Shown piece by piece: positions 15,281 to 22,759 of a DNA stretch of 64,000 nucleotides. The DNA is taken from the NCBI RefSeq assembly GCF_009811555.1, contig NZ_BLIN01000005.1, forward strand, positions 3,729,501-3,793,500. The letters are read 5' to 3'. The translations under genes and the position numbers were made by a program. Origin of the DNA: Streptomyces caniferus (GTDB taxonomy: Bacteria > Actinomycetota > Actinomycetes > Streptomycetales > Streptomycetaceae). The notes below the pieces were generated by a model. The model saw only the letters and a program-made list of their open reading frames with translations, had not been told where the DNA came from and made no database searches. Each line of letters begins with the position of its first letter. The first letter of the stretch is position 1.

Positions 15281-16004
15281 TCCGTCGCACCGCGTCCGGC
15301 CTGCGGGCACGCAGCGGGCCGGCGGCCGCCGAGAGCACCGCCCAGTCCAGGGTCTGCGCGCGTTCGAGCAGTACGGGGTCGGCGCCGACGACGACCGGGT
15401 CCCCGACGACCTGGAGCATGTCGAGGTCGCTGGAGTGGTCGCCGTAACAGGAGCACTCCTCGGCCGACAGGCCCAGTGCGGCGAGCGTTTCGCGGACCGC
15501 GTCCGCCTTGATCGCACCGATCATCGGGCGCCGGATCTCGCCGGTGAGACGGCCGTCCTCGCCCACCAGCGGCTCGGAGCAGAGGATGAGGTCCGCCCCG
15601 AGGTCGTCGGCGAGCGGTTCCAGCAGCGCCCGGAACGATCCGGACACCAGGGCCACCAGGTCGCCGGCCAGGGCGTGCCGCCGCGCCGCGGCCCAGGCGG
15701 CGACCACGACGGCCGAGCCCTCGCGCCGGTAGGCGTCGTACCAGTCGCGGCCCGCCTGCGTCAGTTCGGCGTGGTCGACGCCGGCGAAGCGCCGGTAGTA
15801 GCGGCGGTTGATCTCCGTACGGGGAACGCCGGACGCCGCCTGGGAGTTCACCTCGGCCATGACGGCGTCGTACGCGCTGCCGTCATCGCCCTGGCGCGCC
15901 ATCCAGAAGCGCAGGAAGTGGAACATGCTCTTGGTGTTGAGCAGCGTCTCGTCGACATCGAAGAACGCGGCTCGTTCACGGGTGCCCATAGGGACGTTCA
16001 CCAT
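15240..16004 (-). CDS. HAD-IB family phosphatase
   Basis: This is a haloacid-dehalogenase phosphatase of subfamily IB (SerB-like), 254 residues. Motif I is FFDVDETLLNT (Asp16 nucleophile, Asp18), motif II is VSGSF, and motif III is YGDHSSDLDML. A helical cap lies between motifs I and II. Its ATG at 16004 overlaps the LuxR stop, so it is the second gene of that transcript; an ATG at 15989 is the alternative. Substrates of such HADs include phosphoserine and other small phosphomonoesters. Beside an AfsA-like gene it could remove the phosphate of a butenolide or furan intermediate, as MmfP is thought to do in methylenomycin-furan synthesis. That role is inference. Confidence 0.85.
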   Translation of the reverse strand: MVNVPMGTRERAAFFDVDETLLNTKSMFHFLRFWMARQGDDGSAYDAVMAEVNSQAASGVPRTEINRRYYRRFAGVDHAELTQAGRDWYDAYRREGSAVVVAAWAAARRHALAGDLVALVSGSFRALLEPLADDLGADLILCSEPLVGEDGRLTGEIRRPMIGAIKADAVRETLAALGLSAEECSCYGDHSSDLDMLQVVGDPVVVGADPVLLERAQTLDWAVLSAAAGPLRARRPDAVRRISAQHGPVAPRGR

Positions 16005-16741
16005 CCAGAAACGGTGTCGGGCACCGGGACGGGCCCGGTGTGGGGGAAGGCGGAGGAGTCCGCGGTCTGCTCGGCGCACAGCCCTTCGCGAAGGGCTCGC
16101 GCGGCCGCCAGGGTGCGGTTGGGGCAGTTGAGCTTGGCGAGGATGTTGGCCACGAGGCGCTTGGCGCCGTGCTCGGAGATCCGCAGCCGGCGGGCGATCT
16201 GCTTGTTGCTGTAGCCGTCCACGAGCAGCACCAGCGTCTCGCGCTCACGGGGCGTCAGCCGGGGCGCGCCACCGGCGCGGACCTCGCCGTGGCCGGCCCG
16301 GCGCAGCAGGGTATGGGTGAGGGCGGCGGGGATGTAGGTCTCCCCGGCGGCCGTGGCGGCCAGACTCTCGGTGAGGGTCTGGGTGCTCAGGTCGCCGGAG
16401 ACCAGCAGGGACGCACCGGGCAGGATCCCCGCCTGCCCGATCGTCGCGTCCTCGGTGTCCGGCAGCAGGAGCAGGATCCGCAGGCCGTCGTGGGTGGCGC
16501 GACGCAGGGCGACTTCGCCCGCCGGATCGACGGCGTCCGGGGTGGTCAGCAGAATGCTGGTCCGTGGATCGCGCACGGCGGCGACCGCGTCGGCGAGGGC
16601 CGCGTGGGCGGTGCAGTGGCCCATGGACTCCACGGACCGCAGCATGCCCACCATGCCGAAGCGCTGCAGCTCGTTGGGTATCGCGAGGAAGACCGCCGGC
16701 GGTGCAGCAAGGGCGGGTGGCGCCGCACTGTGTCGCAACAT
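15998..16741 (-). CDS. LuxR-family transcriptional regulator
   Basis: This is a DNA-binding regulator of about 247 residues. The N-terminal 150 residues resemble a receiver fold but lack the acidic pocket and phosphoacceptor Asp of response regulators, so it is an atypical or orphan regulator. The C-terminal LuxR domain is intact: LTPRERETLVLLVDGYSNKQIARRLRISEHGAKRLVANILAKLN. The start at 16741 is preferred, because the alternative ATG at 16768 lies inside a perfect inverted repeat. The HAD gene follows with overlap. It is probably the cluster-specific regulator and may bind the dyad at its own promoter. Confidence 0.85.
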   Translation of the reverse strand: MLRHSAAPPALAAPPAVFLAIPNELQRFGMVGMLRSVESMGHCTAHAALADAVAAVRDPRTSILLTTPDAVDPAGEVALRRATHDGLRILLLLPDTEDATIGQAGILPGASLLVSGDLSTQTLTESLAATAAGETYIPAALTHTLLRRAGHGEVRAGGAPRLTPRERETLVLLVDGYSNKQIARRLRISEHGAKRLVANILAKLNCPNRTLAAARALREGLCAEQTADSSAFPHTGPVPVPDTVSGW

Positions 16742-16760
16742 GAAATCTGAACCCCCATCT

Positions 16761-16780
16761 GGGTGCATGCGATTGCACCC
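16761..16780. promoter_or_regulatory. Operator-like dyad GGGTGCA-N6-TGCACCC upstream of luxR gene
   Basis: GGGTGCA (16761-16767) and TGCACCC (16774-16780) are perfect arms six bases apart, just upstream of the preferred LuxR start. The size and symmetry suit a dimeric HTH protein, possibly the LuxR product itself. A second small dyad, ACTA-CCCCC-TAGT, lies near 16822-16834 in the same upstream region. Confidence 0.55.
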
Positions 16781-16918
16781 ACGTCACGGACGCTAGCCGT
16801 GCGCAGGGCTCAGCAGGGCTCCACTACCCCCTAGTCCGGGCGGCCGGTGCTCAGAAAGGAGTAGCAGCTGGACCCGGAGCGGTATCGGGTGTCCAGCTGC
16901 CGGATGGAGGATGCGGCG

Positions 16919-17509
16919 TCATGCCCCCACGGTGGAGGGGAACGAGCCGGCCACGGCCTGGCGGGCGAACTCGACCACCTGGGTGCGCAGATCGGCCTGC
17001 GCCGCGGTCTCTCCGAGGATCAGCCGGGTCATCTGCGGCACCGCGTTCGGCCAGGCGGCGAGCCCGATCAGGCTCAGCAGGCAGGCGGCCACCTTCGGGG
17101 CGTCGTCGGTGCCGAAGGTCGCGGCGAGGGCCTGGACCTTGCGCTCGTAGTGGCCGGCGCGACGGGCCTCGTTGGGCAGCACGTCGTCCCGGTAGTGCAG
17201 CCCCTCCCACAGGAACAGGCGCACCAGCTCCGGGTGGGCGCTGTGGAAGTCGTAGACCCGGCCCACGTACTCGGCGGGGTCGTCGCCGGGCTCCAGCGGT
17301 ACGGCCTCGGCCAGCTCGTCCAGGGCGCCGGCCACCACCAGGTCGAAGAGCTTCTGCTTGTTCCCGAAGTAGCCGTAGATGCGCTCCTTGTTCACGCCCG
17401 CCAGCTCGGCGATGCGGTCCACGCGGGCGCCCGCAATGCCGTGAGCTGCGAATTCCTTCTTGGCGGCGGCGAGCAGCCGGGCCTTGGTCTGGGTCGTGTC
17501 CTGGGTCAT
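16919..17509 (-). CDS. TetR-family transcriptional regulator
   Basis: This is a repressor of 196 residues with the TetR HTH at about 10-55: KARLLAAAKKEFAAHGIAGARVDRIAELAGVNKERIYGYFGNKQKLFDLVV. A helical ligand-binding domain follows (SAHPELVRLFLWEGLHY and later helices). The start at 17509 gives MTQDTTQTKAR and avoids an unlikely hydrophobic extension. Two tandem operators lie 33-69 bases upstream, in the promoter region shared with the divergent gene at 17733. It probably represses itself and the small plus-strand operon; the ligand is unknown. Confidence 0.93.
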   Translation of the reverse strand: MTQDTTQTKARLLAAAKKEFAAHGIAGARVDRIAELAGVNKERIYGYFGNKQKLFDLVVAGALDELAEAVPLEPGDDPAEYVGRVYDFHSAHPELVRLFLWEGLHYRDDVLPNEARRAGHYERKVQALAATFGTDDAPKVAACLLSLIGLAAWPNAVPQMTRLILGETAAQADLRTQVVEFARQAVAGSFPSTVGA

Positions 17510-17541
17510 GGCTCCAGCGTAGAGCGGTTCCCCCCAGAAGC

Positions 17542-17578
17542 CAACCAACTAGATGGTTGACAACCAACTGGTTGGTTG
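17542..17578. promoter_or_regulatory. Two tandem 18-bp TetR-type operators
   Basis: The second site, CAACCAAC-TG-GTTGGTTG (17561-17578), is a perfect dyad with 8-base arms. The first, CAACCAACTAGATGGTTG (17542-17559), has the same length, with its six outer bases on each side symmetrical. One base separates them. They lie between the TetR gene and its divergent neighbour, the usual place for TetR autoregulation. Confidence 0.78.
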
Positions 17579-17732
17579 CCTACCTTCAGAGTGTCGCCGC
17601 AACGGGAACCCGGAATCGGGCCCCCGACCGGCCCCAGGACACGCAACACCCGTACGCCCCGCACCACTTGCACGCCTTGCCCGTACGCCCCCGCGTCCAC
17701 GGCCCTTCCGAGCAGAGTGAGGACCCCGCCCC

Positions 17733-18353
17733 ATGGCTGCCACCACCACCAGCGACGTCGCCCGCACCGGTCTGGCGCTGTCCCGAGCCGGCCTTCCGTT
17801 CCACGGAGGGTGGGAGGCGGCCGGAACACGCCGGGAGACGCACGACGGCCGCCCCGTCACCGTCGTCCGCTTCCAGCAGCCCGCCCCGCAGCAGTCCGCT
17901 CTCTCCGGCGGGCCCCACCTGAGCGTGGTGCTCGACGACGAGGACGTCCTCCTCGGCTACACCCGGCTCGCCGTACCCCCACCGGGTGCGGAGCGGGAGC
18001 TGCCCGGCGAGGACGAGGCCCGCACCGCGGCCTTCCGGTTCCTGACCGGGCTCGACCCGCAGTACGCCGCCGCGCTGGCCGTCCAGTGGGTCGCCCCGCA
18101 CCACGAGCAGATCGCCGGCCCCGGGAACGAACCCGTCACGGTCTCCGGCACCAAGGTCAAAACCCGCCACCCGGACGGCCTGTACGCCTGGGTCGTGATC
18201 GGAGCCGACCGCACCGTCCTGACCTTCGAACGCGATATCCGCTGGGACTCCGCCGCCGGCCGCCGCGGCACCGAGATGTGGCTGCACGACCGCTGGATCG
18301 CCGCCCGCGAGGGCGCCGGCATCCAGCCGTCCGCGCCGTACGCCCTCGTATGA
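17733..18353 (+). CDS. Uncharacterised soluble protein under TetR control
   Basis: I do not recognise this 206-residue protein. It has no signal peptide or membrane helix. It appears to be a two-part alpha/beta protein, with strands such as PVTVVRFQQP, PHLSVVLDDEDVLLGYTRLAVP and LYAWVVIGADRTVLTFERDIRWD, and a conserved-looking Trp-rich C-terminus (EMWLHDRWIAA). A GAGGA sequence precedes the ATG. It is divergent from the TetR gene with the operators between, so it is the likely main target. The small membrane protein gene follows within 50 bases. Confidence 0.65.
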   Translation: MAATTTSDVARTGLALSRAGLPFHGGWEAAGTRRETHDGRPVTVVRFQQPAPQQSALSGGPHLSVVLDDEDVLLGYTRLAVPPPGAERELPGEDEARTAAFRFLTGLDPQYAAALAVQWVAPHHEQIAGPGNEPVTVSGTKVKTRHPDGLYAWVVIGADRTVLTFERDIRWDSAAGRRGTEMWLHDRWIAAREGAGIQPSAPYALV

Positions 18354-18403
18354 GTTCCGACCGCCCCGCCCACCCGCTTCGCACCGCCATCGAGGAGAAC
18401 GCC

Positions 18404-18712
18404 ATGACCACCATGACCACCGCGCCCGCCGTCACCGCCGACCGCACCGCTCAGCACGCCGCCCCGCAGCACGCCGCCCCGGCTCCGGCTCCGGCGCTCC
18501 CCTCCGTGCACATGCGGGCCCTGCTGACCTGGCTGGCCGTCTACCCCTGCATCACCCTCGCGCAGATCGCGCTCGGCCCGGCGCTGATGCCGCTGCCCGT
18601 GGCCCTGCGCGTCCTGGTCATCACCGGGCTGGTGGTCCCGCTCGTGGTCTACGTCCTGGTGCCGAATCTGCTCAAGGTCCGGGCCGCCGTGCTGCGGCGG
18701 AAGCAGGGCTGA
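18404..18712 (+). CDS. Small two-helix membrane protein
   Basis: This is a protein of 102 residues with an Ala/Pro/His-rich cytoplasmic N-terminus (about 38 residues) and two hydrophobic segments (LLTWLAVYPCITLAQIALGP and ALRVLVITGLVVPLVVYVLV), ending in a short basic tail. The pattern resembles small DUF2798-like membrane proteins, though I cannot confirm the family. GAGGAG lies 6 bases before the ATG. It follows the unknown protein with a 50-base gap and is likely in the same TetR-controlled operon. Confidence 0.7.
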   Translation: MTTMTTAPAVTADRTAQHAAPQHAAPAPAPALPSVHMRALLTWLAVYPCITLAQIALGPALMPLPVALRVLVITGLVVPLVVYVLVPNLLKVRAAVLRRKQG

Positions 18713-18990
18713 GATCGGCCGGCCGTGTCCGGCGCGAGCACGAGCCCCACGCGCGGCCGGCGGGCGGAAGACGGGACAGCCGTCTCCCGCCCGCCGGCCG
18801 CTCGGGCAACCCCTGTGGCTGAAAGCACAGTCGGCTAAGCTGCCTTCGCATTGTGCGGTTGGAAATGAGCCACCGCCCGGCCAGGGCGGCGGACATTCCG
18901 CTGGGGGAGGACACAAGTGCTGGTCACGAAAAGGCTGCTGCCCGTCTGCGTCACCGGTCCGCACACCAGACGTGCGGGGAAGGCGGGCGT

Positions 18991-20133
18991 ATGAACGGCG
19001 AGGCACCGCTCCACAGAGCAGGCACCGTTTCCGAAAGTCGTTTACAGAGCAACGAGGAACTGGTCATCGTCCAGTACCTCGAACGGCTTCGCGCCATCAA
19101 CAGCCCGCTCGCCCTGAGCGCCGAAGCCTGGTCCCAGTGCGAGCTTCAGGCCCGCCGCATCTACCGGGACTGCGCCCGCAGTTACACGGCCGGAAAGCCG
19201 CTCGTCTCCGACACCCATATCGCCGAAGTGGTCGACCTCGGCGGGGAACGGGTACGCCAGGGCGTCCATCTCACCCACTCGGTGCGGGCCGGTGTGCTCC
19301 TCTTCGACCTGGTCCTCGACCGGATCGTCGAGTGGACCGAGGCCGACCAGGCCCCCTGGAGCTCCTACACCGCCGCCGTGCGCTCGCTCCAGCACAGCGT
19401 CGGCCGCCGCCTGGAAGCGGGCTCCATCGGCTACGACTCCTTCATGCTGGCCAGGGTCCGGGAGGTGCACAAACAAGGGCACCGCAAACTCGCCCGCGAG
19501 ATCCATGACCAGATCGGCAACTCCCTGAGCCTGGCGATGCGCCAGATCGAGCTGTACGAACTGGAGTTGAGCGGCCGCGGCGAGGACGTGCCCAAGCATG
19601 TACGGGCCGCACGGGAAGCCGTGCTGGAGACCCTCGCCAGTACCCGGGAACTGGTCACCGAGCTGCGCAGGCCGACCGTGGCCGGCTCGCTGGAGACCGC
19701 GCTGAACCACTTCGTCACGTCCATGGGCGACGCCCGCACCCCGGTCCAGCTGTGGGTCCGCGGGCTGGACGAGTGGATCCCGACGGCGGTGTCCGAGGAG
19801 CTGTTCCTCATGGTCCGCGAGTGCCTGCGCAACGTCTACCGCCACGCGGAGGCGGGCAACGTCGTCGTCCACATCGACATCGCCCCGCACGAGATCCAGA
19901 CCGAGGTCATCGACGACGGCCTCGGATTCGACCTCCCGTCCGTGCACCGCAGCGGCCGGTCCAACGGGCTGACGGGACTGGAGGAGCGCGCCGAACTGCT
20001 CGACGGCACCCTCAACATCGACTCCTCACCCGGCCGGGGCACCCACGTCACGATCTGGATCCCGATCAAGGAGGACCCCGCGCCCCCGCCGCTGGGGCCG
20101 GGCCGGGCACCGGGGATCGAGGGACGCCGATGA
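18991..20133 (+). CDS. NarL-type sensor histidine kinase
   Basis: This is a cytoplasmic histidine kinase of 380 residues without transmembrane segments. A helical sensor half (about 1-155) is followed by the HisKA_3 dimerisation domain with the phosphoacceptor in LAREIHDQIGNSLSLAMRQ, then a HATPase domain: VRECLRNVYRHAEAGNV (N box), DDGLGFD (G1) and SNGLTGLEERAELL with GRGTHVTI. The start at 18991 has GGGGAAGG upstream; the earlier frame start lacks support. It overlaps the response-regulator gene by ATGA, so the two form a matched pair. The signal is unknown and probably intracellular. Confidence 0.93.
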   Translation: MNGEAPLHRAGTVSESRLQSNEELVIVQYLERLRAINSPLALSAEAWSQCELQARRIYRDCARSYTAGKPLVSDTHIAEVVDLGGERVRQGVHLTHSVRAGVLLFDLVLDRIVEWTEADQAPWSSYTAAVRSLQHSVGRRLEAGSIGYDSFMLARVREVHKQGHRKLAREIHDQIGNSLSLAMRQIELYELELSGRGEDVPKHVRAAREAVLETLASTRELVTELRRPTVAGSLETALNHFVTSMGDARTPVQLWVRGLDEWIPTAVSEELFLMVRECLRNVYRHAEAGNVVVHIDIAPHEIQTEVIDDGLGFDLPSVHRSGRSNGLTGLEERAELLDGTLNIDSSPGRGTHVTIWIPIKEDPAPPPLGPGRAPGIEGRR

Positions 20134-20825
20134 CCGCCGCCCCGGTACGGATACTCGTCGCGGACGACCACACCCTGCTCCGCGAGGCGCTGTGCGACCT
20201 GCTGCGTTCCGAGCCGAGCTTCGAGATCGTCGCGCAGGCCGGCAATGGCGAGGACGCCATCCGGATCGCCGCGGAACTGCGGCCCGAAGTCGTCCTCCTC
20301 GACATCGAGATGCCGCTGAATGACCCGCCCGTGACCGTACGCCGCCTCCTGGAACGCGATCCGGGCCTGCACATCATCGTGCTGAGCATGTACGACGGGC
20401 AGCACCTCGTACAGGAGTTGCTCGCGCTCGGCATCCGCGGCTATCTGCACAAGAGCACCGGACGCGACACCCTGGTGACGGCCATCCGGGACTGTGTGCT
20501 CAGCAGCCGGAACACCGTCACCGTCTCCATCTCGCCGGACAGTCTGCGCGCCCCGGCTCCCGAACCCGAGGGCACCGACCGGCTGTCCGAGCGCGAGGCC
20601 GAGGTGCTGGCACTGGTGGCCCAGGCGATGAGCAACCGGCAGATCGCGGCCCGGCTGGGCATCGCCGAGGGGACCGTCAAGCGCCATATGCGCAACATCT
20701 TCAGCAAGCTCGACGCCGTCTCCCGGATCGATGCCGTCAACAAGGCCACCAGCAACGGCATGCTGGCGCGCCGTCCCAACGGGCCGTCCTCCCTGGCACG
20801 GTTCCCCGCGCGCCAGGGCTTCTGA
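20130..20825 (+). CDS. NarL-type response regulator
   Basis: This is a response regulator of 231 residues paired with the preceding kinase. The receiver domain has the acidic pair in VADDHTLLREAL, the phosphoacceptor Asp in VVLLDIEMPL, the Ser/Thr position in VLSMYD and Lys in YLHKSTG. The LuxR-type output is LSEREAEVLALVAQAMSNRQIAARLGIAEGTVKRHMRNIFSKL. Translational coupling by ATGA overlap suggests matched amounts. Targets are not evident; the convergent UbiA gene and the inverted repeat with CCCCT/AGGGG words at 21911-21921 are nearby candidates. Confidence 0.95.
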   Translation: MTAAPVRILVADDHTLLREALCDLLRSEPSFEIVAQAGNGEDAIRIAAELRPEVVLLDIEMPLNDPPVTVRRLLERDPGLHIIVLSMYDGQHLVQELLALGIRGYLHKSTGRDTLVTAIRDCVLSSRNTVTVSISPDSLRAPAPEPEGTDRLSEREAEVLALVAQAMSNRQIAARLGIAEGTVKRHMRNIFSKLDAVSRIDAVNKATSNGMLARRPNGPSSLARFPARQGF

Positions 20826-20924
20826 CCGCCCGGGCCGCCCTGCCGCGGAACGCACGTGCCCGGCCTCGGCACGCTGGGGTGCGAAGACCGGGTGCTGCCG
20901 CCGGGGCGCCGGCGCGGCAGGTGC

Positions 20925-21848
20925 TCAGACGGCGAGCTGCAGGAACAGTGCCACGTGCACCAGGTGCTGGGAGACCATGAAGGCCCGGTACGGCGCCCGG
21001 CCGCGTGCCGGGTCGTGCCGGGTCGTCCAGCACAGCACCGCCACGGTCAGGGCCCCGCCGAGCAGCACCAGCGACGGCACCCGGAGCACCGGCGACGACA
21101 GGCCCGCGAGCAGGAACCCGGCCGCGACGGCCGGTGCTCCGACCGCGGCGACCAGGCGCGCGGCCGACGGGCCCCAGGCGGTGACGGAGGTACGGCGGCC
21201 GGCCGCGGCGTCCCCCCGGGCGTGCGAGAAGTCCTTGGTCACCGCGCCCACCACACACATCCACAGCGACATGGTCACCGCGAGCGCGACCGTCGCCGCG
21301 GACGGCGCGCCCCCGCCGACGGCCTGCCAGCCCGCCGCGTACGTCAGCAGCCCCATCACCAGCACCGCCCCGGAGGCACCCAGGGCGCTGCACTTGAGCT
21401 GGAACGGCGCCCCGGAGTAGGCGTAACCGATCACCAGGTAGAGCAGAACGAACCCGACGAACAGCGCATCACCGCAGGCCAGAGCCGTGACCAGGGAGCC
21501 CCCCGCGGCCGTCCAGGTCAGTGCGGCGGCGGTCCGCGGCGACAGCTCCCCGCGGGCGATCGGCCGGCCGGTCCCGTTCACCCGGTCCTCCGCCACATCC
21601 GAGACGCCGTTGAGGCCGTAGGCGAAGAGCGAGGCCAGCAGCCACGCGATACCCGGGCCGATCAGCTGGTGGCCCCACCCCGCCGGGCGGTGTGCCGTCG
21701 TGGTGACGGCCCCGGCCAGGAACCGCAGAAAGAAGATGATCTGGACGCACGGCCGGCTCTCTTCCAGGAAGAGGCGGAGGGCCCGCGCTGCGCCCGCCGT
21801 GCGGACTAACGAGATGTTTCGCGGTATTTGCGCTATGTATTCCCCCAT
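20925..21848 (-). CDS. UbiA-family prenyltransferase
   Basis: This is an intramembrane aromatic prenyltransferase of 307 residues with about eight or nine hydrophobic helices. The two Asp-rich metal/diphosphate motifs are NGVSDVAED, which matches NDxxDxxxD, and KDFSHARGD near residue 200. The prenyl acceptor is unknown. No prenyl diphosphate synthase is adjacent. A TACTGT hexamer 7 bases before the ATG suggests leaderless transcription. It is convergent with the two-component pair and lies downstream of a long hairpin. Confidence 0.9.
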   Translation of the reverse strand: MGEYIAQIPRNISLVRTAGAARALRLFLEESRPCVQIIFFLRFLAGAVTTTAHRPAGWGHQLIGPGIAWLLASLFAYGLNGVSDVAEDRVNGTGRPIARGELSPRTAAALTWTAAGGSLVTALACGDALFVGFVLLYLVIGYAYSGAPFQLKCSALGASGAVLVMGLLTYAAGWQAVGGGAPSAATVALAVTMSLWMCVVGAVTKDFSHARGDAAAGRRTSVTAWGPSAARLVAAVGAPAVAAGFLLAGLSSPVLRVPSLVLLGGALTVAVLCWTTRHDPARGRAPYRAFMVSQHLVHVALFLQLAV

Positions 21849-21877
21849 GCCCGGAACAGTAGCCAGAGGGCAGGAGG

Positions 21878-21963
21878 CCGCACATGCCCCGTCGGCAGGT
21901 CATCCGATACCCCTTTAGGGGGATGAGGGGGTATCGGATGACCCACCGGCAGAGCATGTGCGG
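21878..21963 (-). terminator. 36-bp imperfect inverted repeat between DUF2165 and UbiA genes
   Basis: Arms 21878-21913 and 21928-21963 match at 31 of 36 positions around a 14-base loop; four of the five differences would be G-U pairs in a minus-strand transcript. It begins 22 bases after the stop of the DUF2165 gene, so it is probably its terminator. It also lies just upstream of the UbiA start and contains CCCCT-TT-AGGGG in its loop region, so a regulatory role is possible. Confidence 0.6.
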
Positions 21964-21985
21964 CCTGGCATGAGGGCTTCGCGGG

Positions 21986-22567
21986 TCACTGCTCCCGCTG
22001 CGCACCGGTCACCGAGGGCAGGTTGACCAGCAGCGCCGCGAGCAGACCGATGATGAGGCCGGTGAAGTGCACCTGCTGGGCCGCGCCGATGTAGATCCAG
22101 TAACCGAACCACATGCCACCGGACAGGAAGATCAGGAACAGCCCGACGAAGGCACCGAGGGCGAGGTTGGCCCGCTGGGTCGTCGCGATGCCCGTCCGCG
22201 CACCGCGGGCCCGGCGCCACATGCCCACCGCGGCCCAGGCCAGCAGCGCCACCGCGGCCACCTCGTAGACGATGACGCCGATCAGCGCCGGGGTGGCGAA
22301 GGACTCCGGCATCGCCTTCCACTCCAGGCCGTTGCCCCGCACCGGGTCGTGGACCAGGTCGGTCATGGTCAGCATCCGCGCGATCAGCGCACGGTTGGTG
22401 GCGAAGTCGGTCAGGTTGTTGAGCGTGACCAGGCCCAGCCACAGGGTCAGGCCGCTCATCAGGAAGGCATTCAGGGCGGTCAGCCGGGAGCGGACGGAGA
22501 GGTCGGCGGCGGCCGCGGTGGAGCTCGGGGCGGCGGCCTTCAGGGACGGTTCGGCGGTCAGAGCCAT
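21986..22567 (-). CDS. DUF2165-family membrane protein
   Basis: This is a small integral membrane protein of 193 residues with about four to five helices. The family pattern is visible: LNAFLMSGLTLWLGLVTLNNLTDFATNRALIARMLTMTD, then a polar segment, then VIVYEVAAVALLAWAAVGMWR and GGMWFGYWIY. Its function is unknown. GAGGAG precedes the ATG. It is monocistronic, divergent from recQ, with a strong hairpin behind it. Confidence 0.82.
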   Translation of the reverse strand: MALTAEPSLKAAAPSSTAAAADLSVRSRLTALNAFLMSGLTLWLGLVTLNNLTDFATNRALIARMLTMTDLVHDPVRGNGLEWKAMPESFATPALIGVIVYEVAAVALLAWAAVGMWRRARGARTGIATTQRANLALGAFVGLFLIFLSGGMWFGYWIYIGAAQQVHFTGLIIGLLAALLVNLPSVTGAQREQ

Positions 22568-22710
22568 GGCGGATTCTCCTCAGCGGGGCACGGAAGGAAG
22601 CGAGTGGTGCGGTGCGCTTCAGCCTGCCGGGCCCGGAACCGCGCCGACAGCTCCCTCTTCGGCCTGCCCGATCGGCCTGGCCGGCGGGCCCGCCCCGGCG
22701 GAGTCGTGAG

Positions 22711-22719
22711 TTGTCCACA
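22711..22719 (+). promoter_or_regulatory. Single DnaA-box-like nonamer upstream of recQ
   Basis: TTGTCCACA matches the preferred Streptomyces DnaA box exactly. It lies 41 bases upstream of the recQ start, in the divergent region shared with the DUF2165 gene. A single box is not an origin. It could let DnaA modulate recQ, or it may be chance. Confidence 0.4.
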
Positions 22720-22759
22720 GGGTCGACGAGGACCCCCTCGGAACTCGTAGGCTTCAGGA

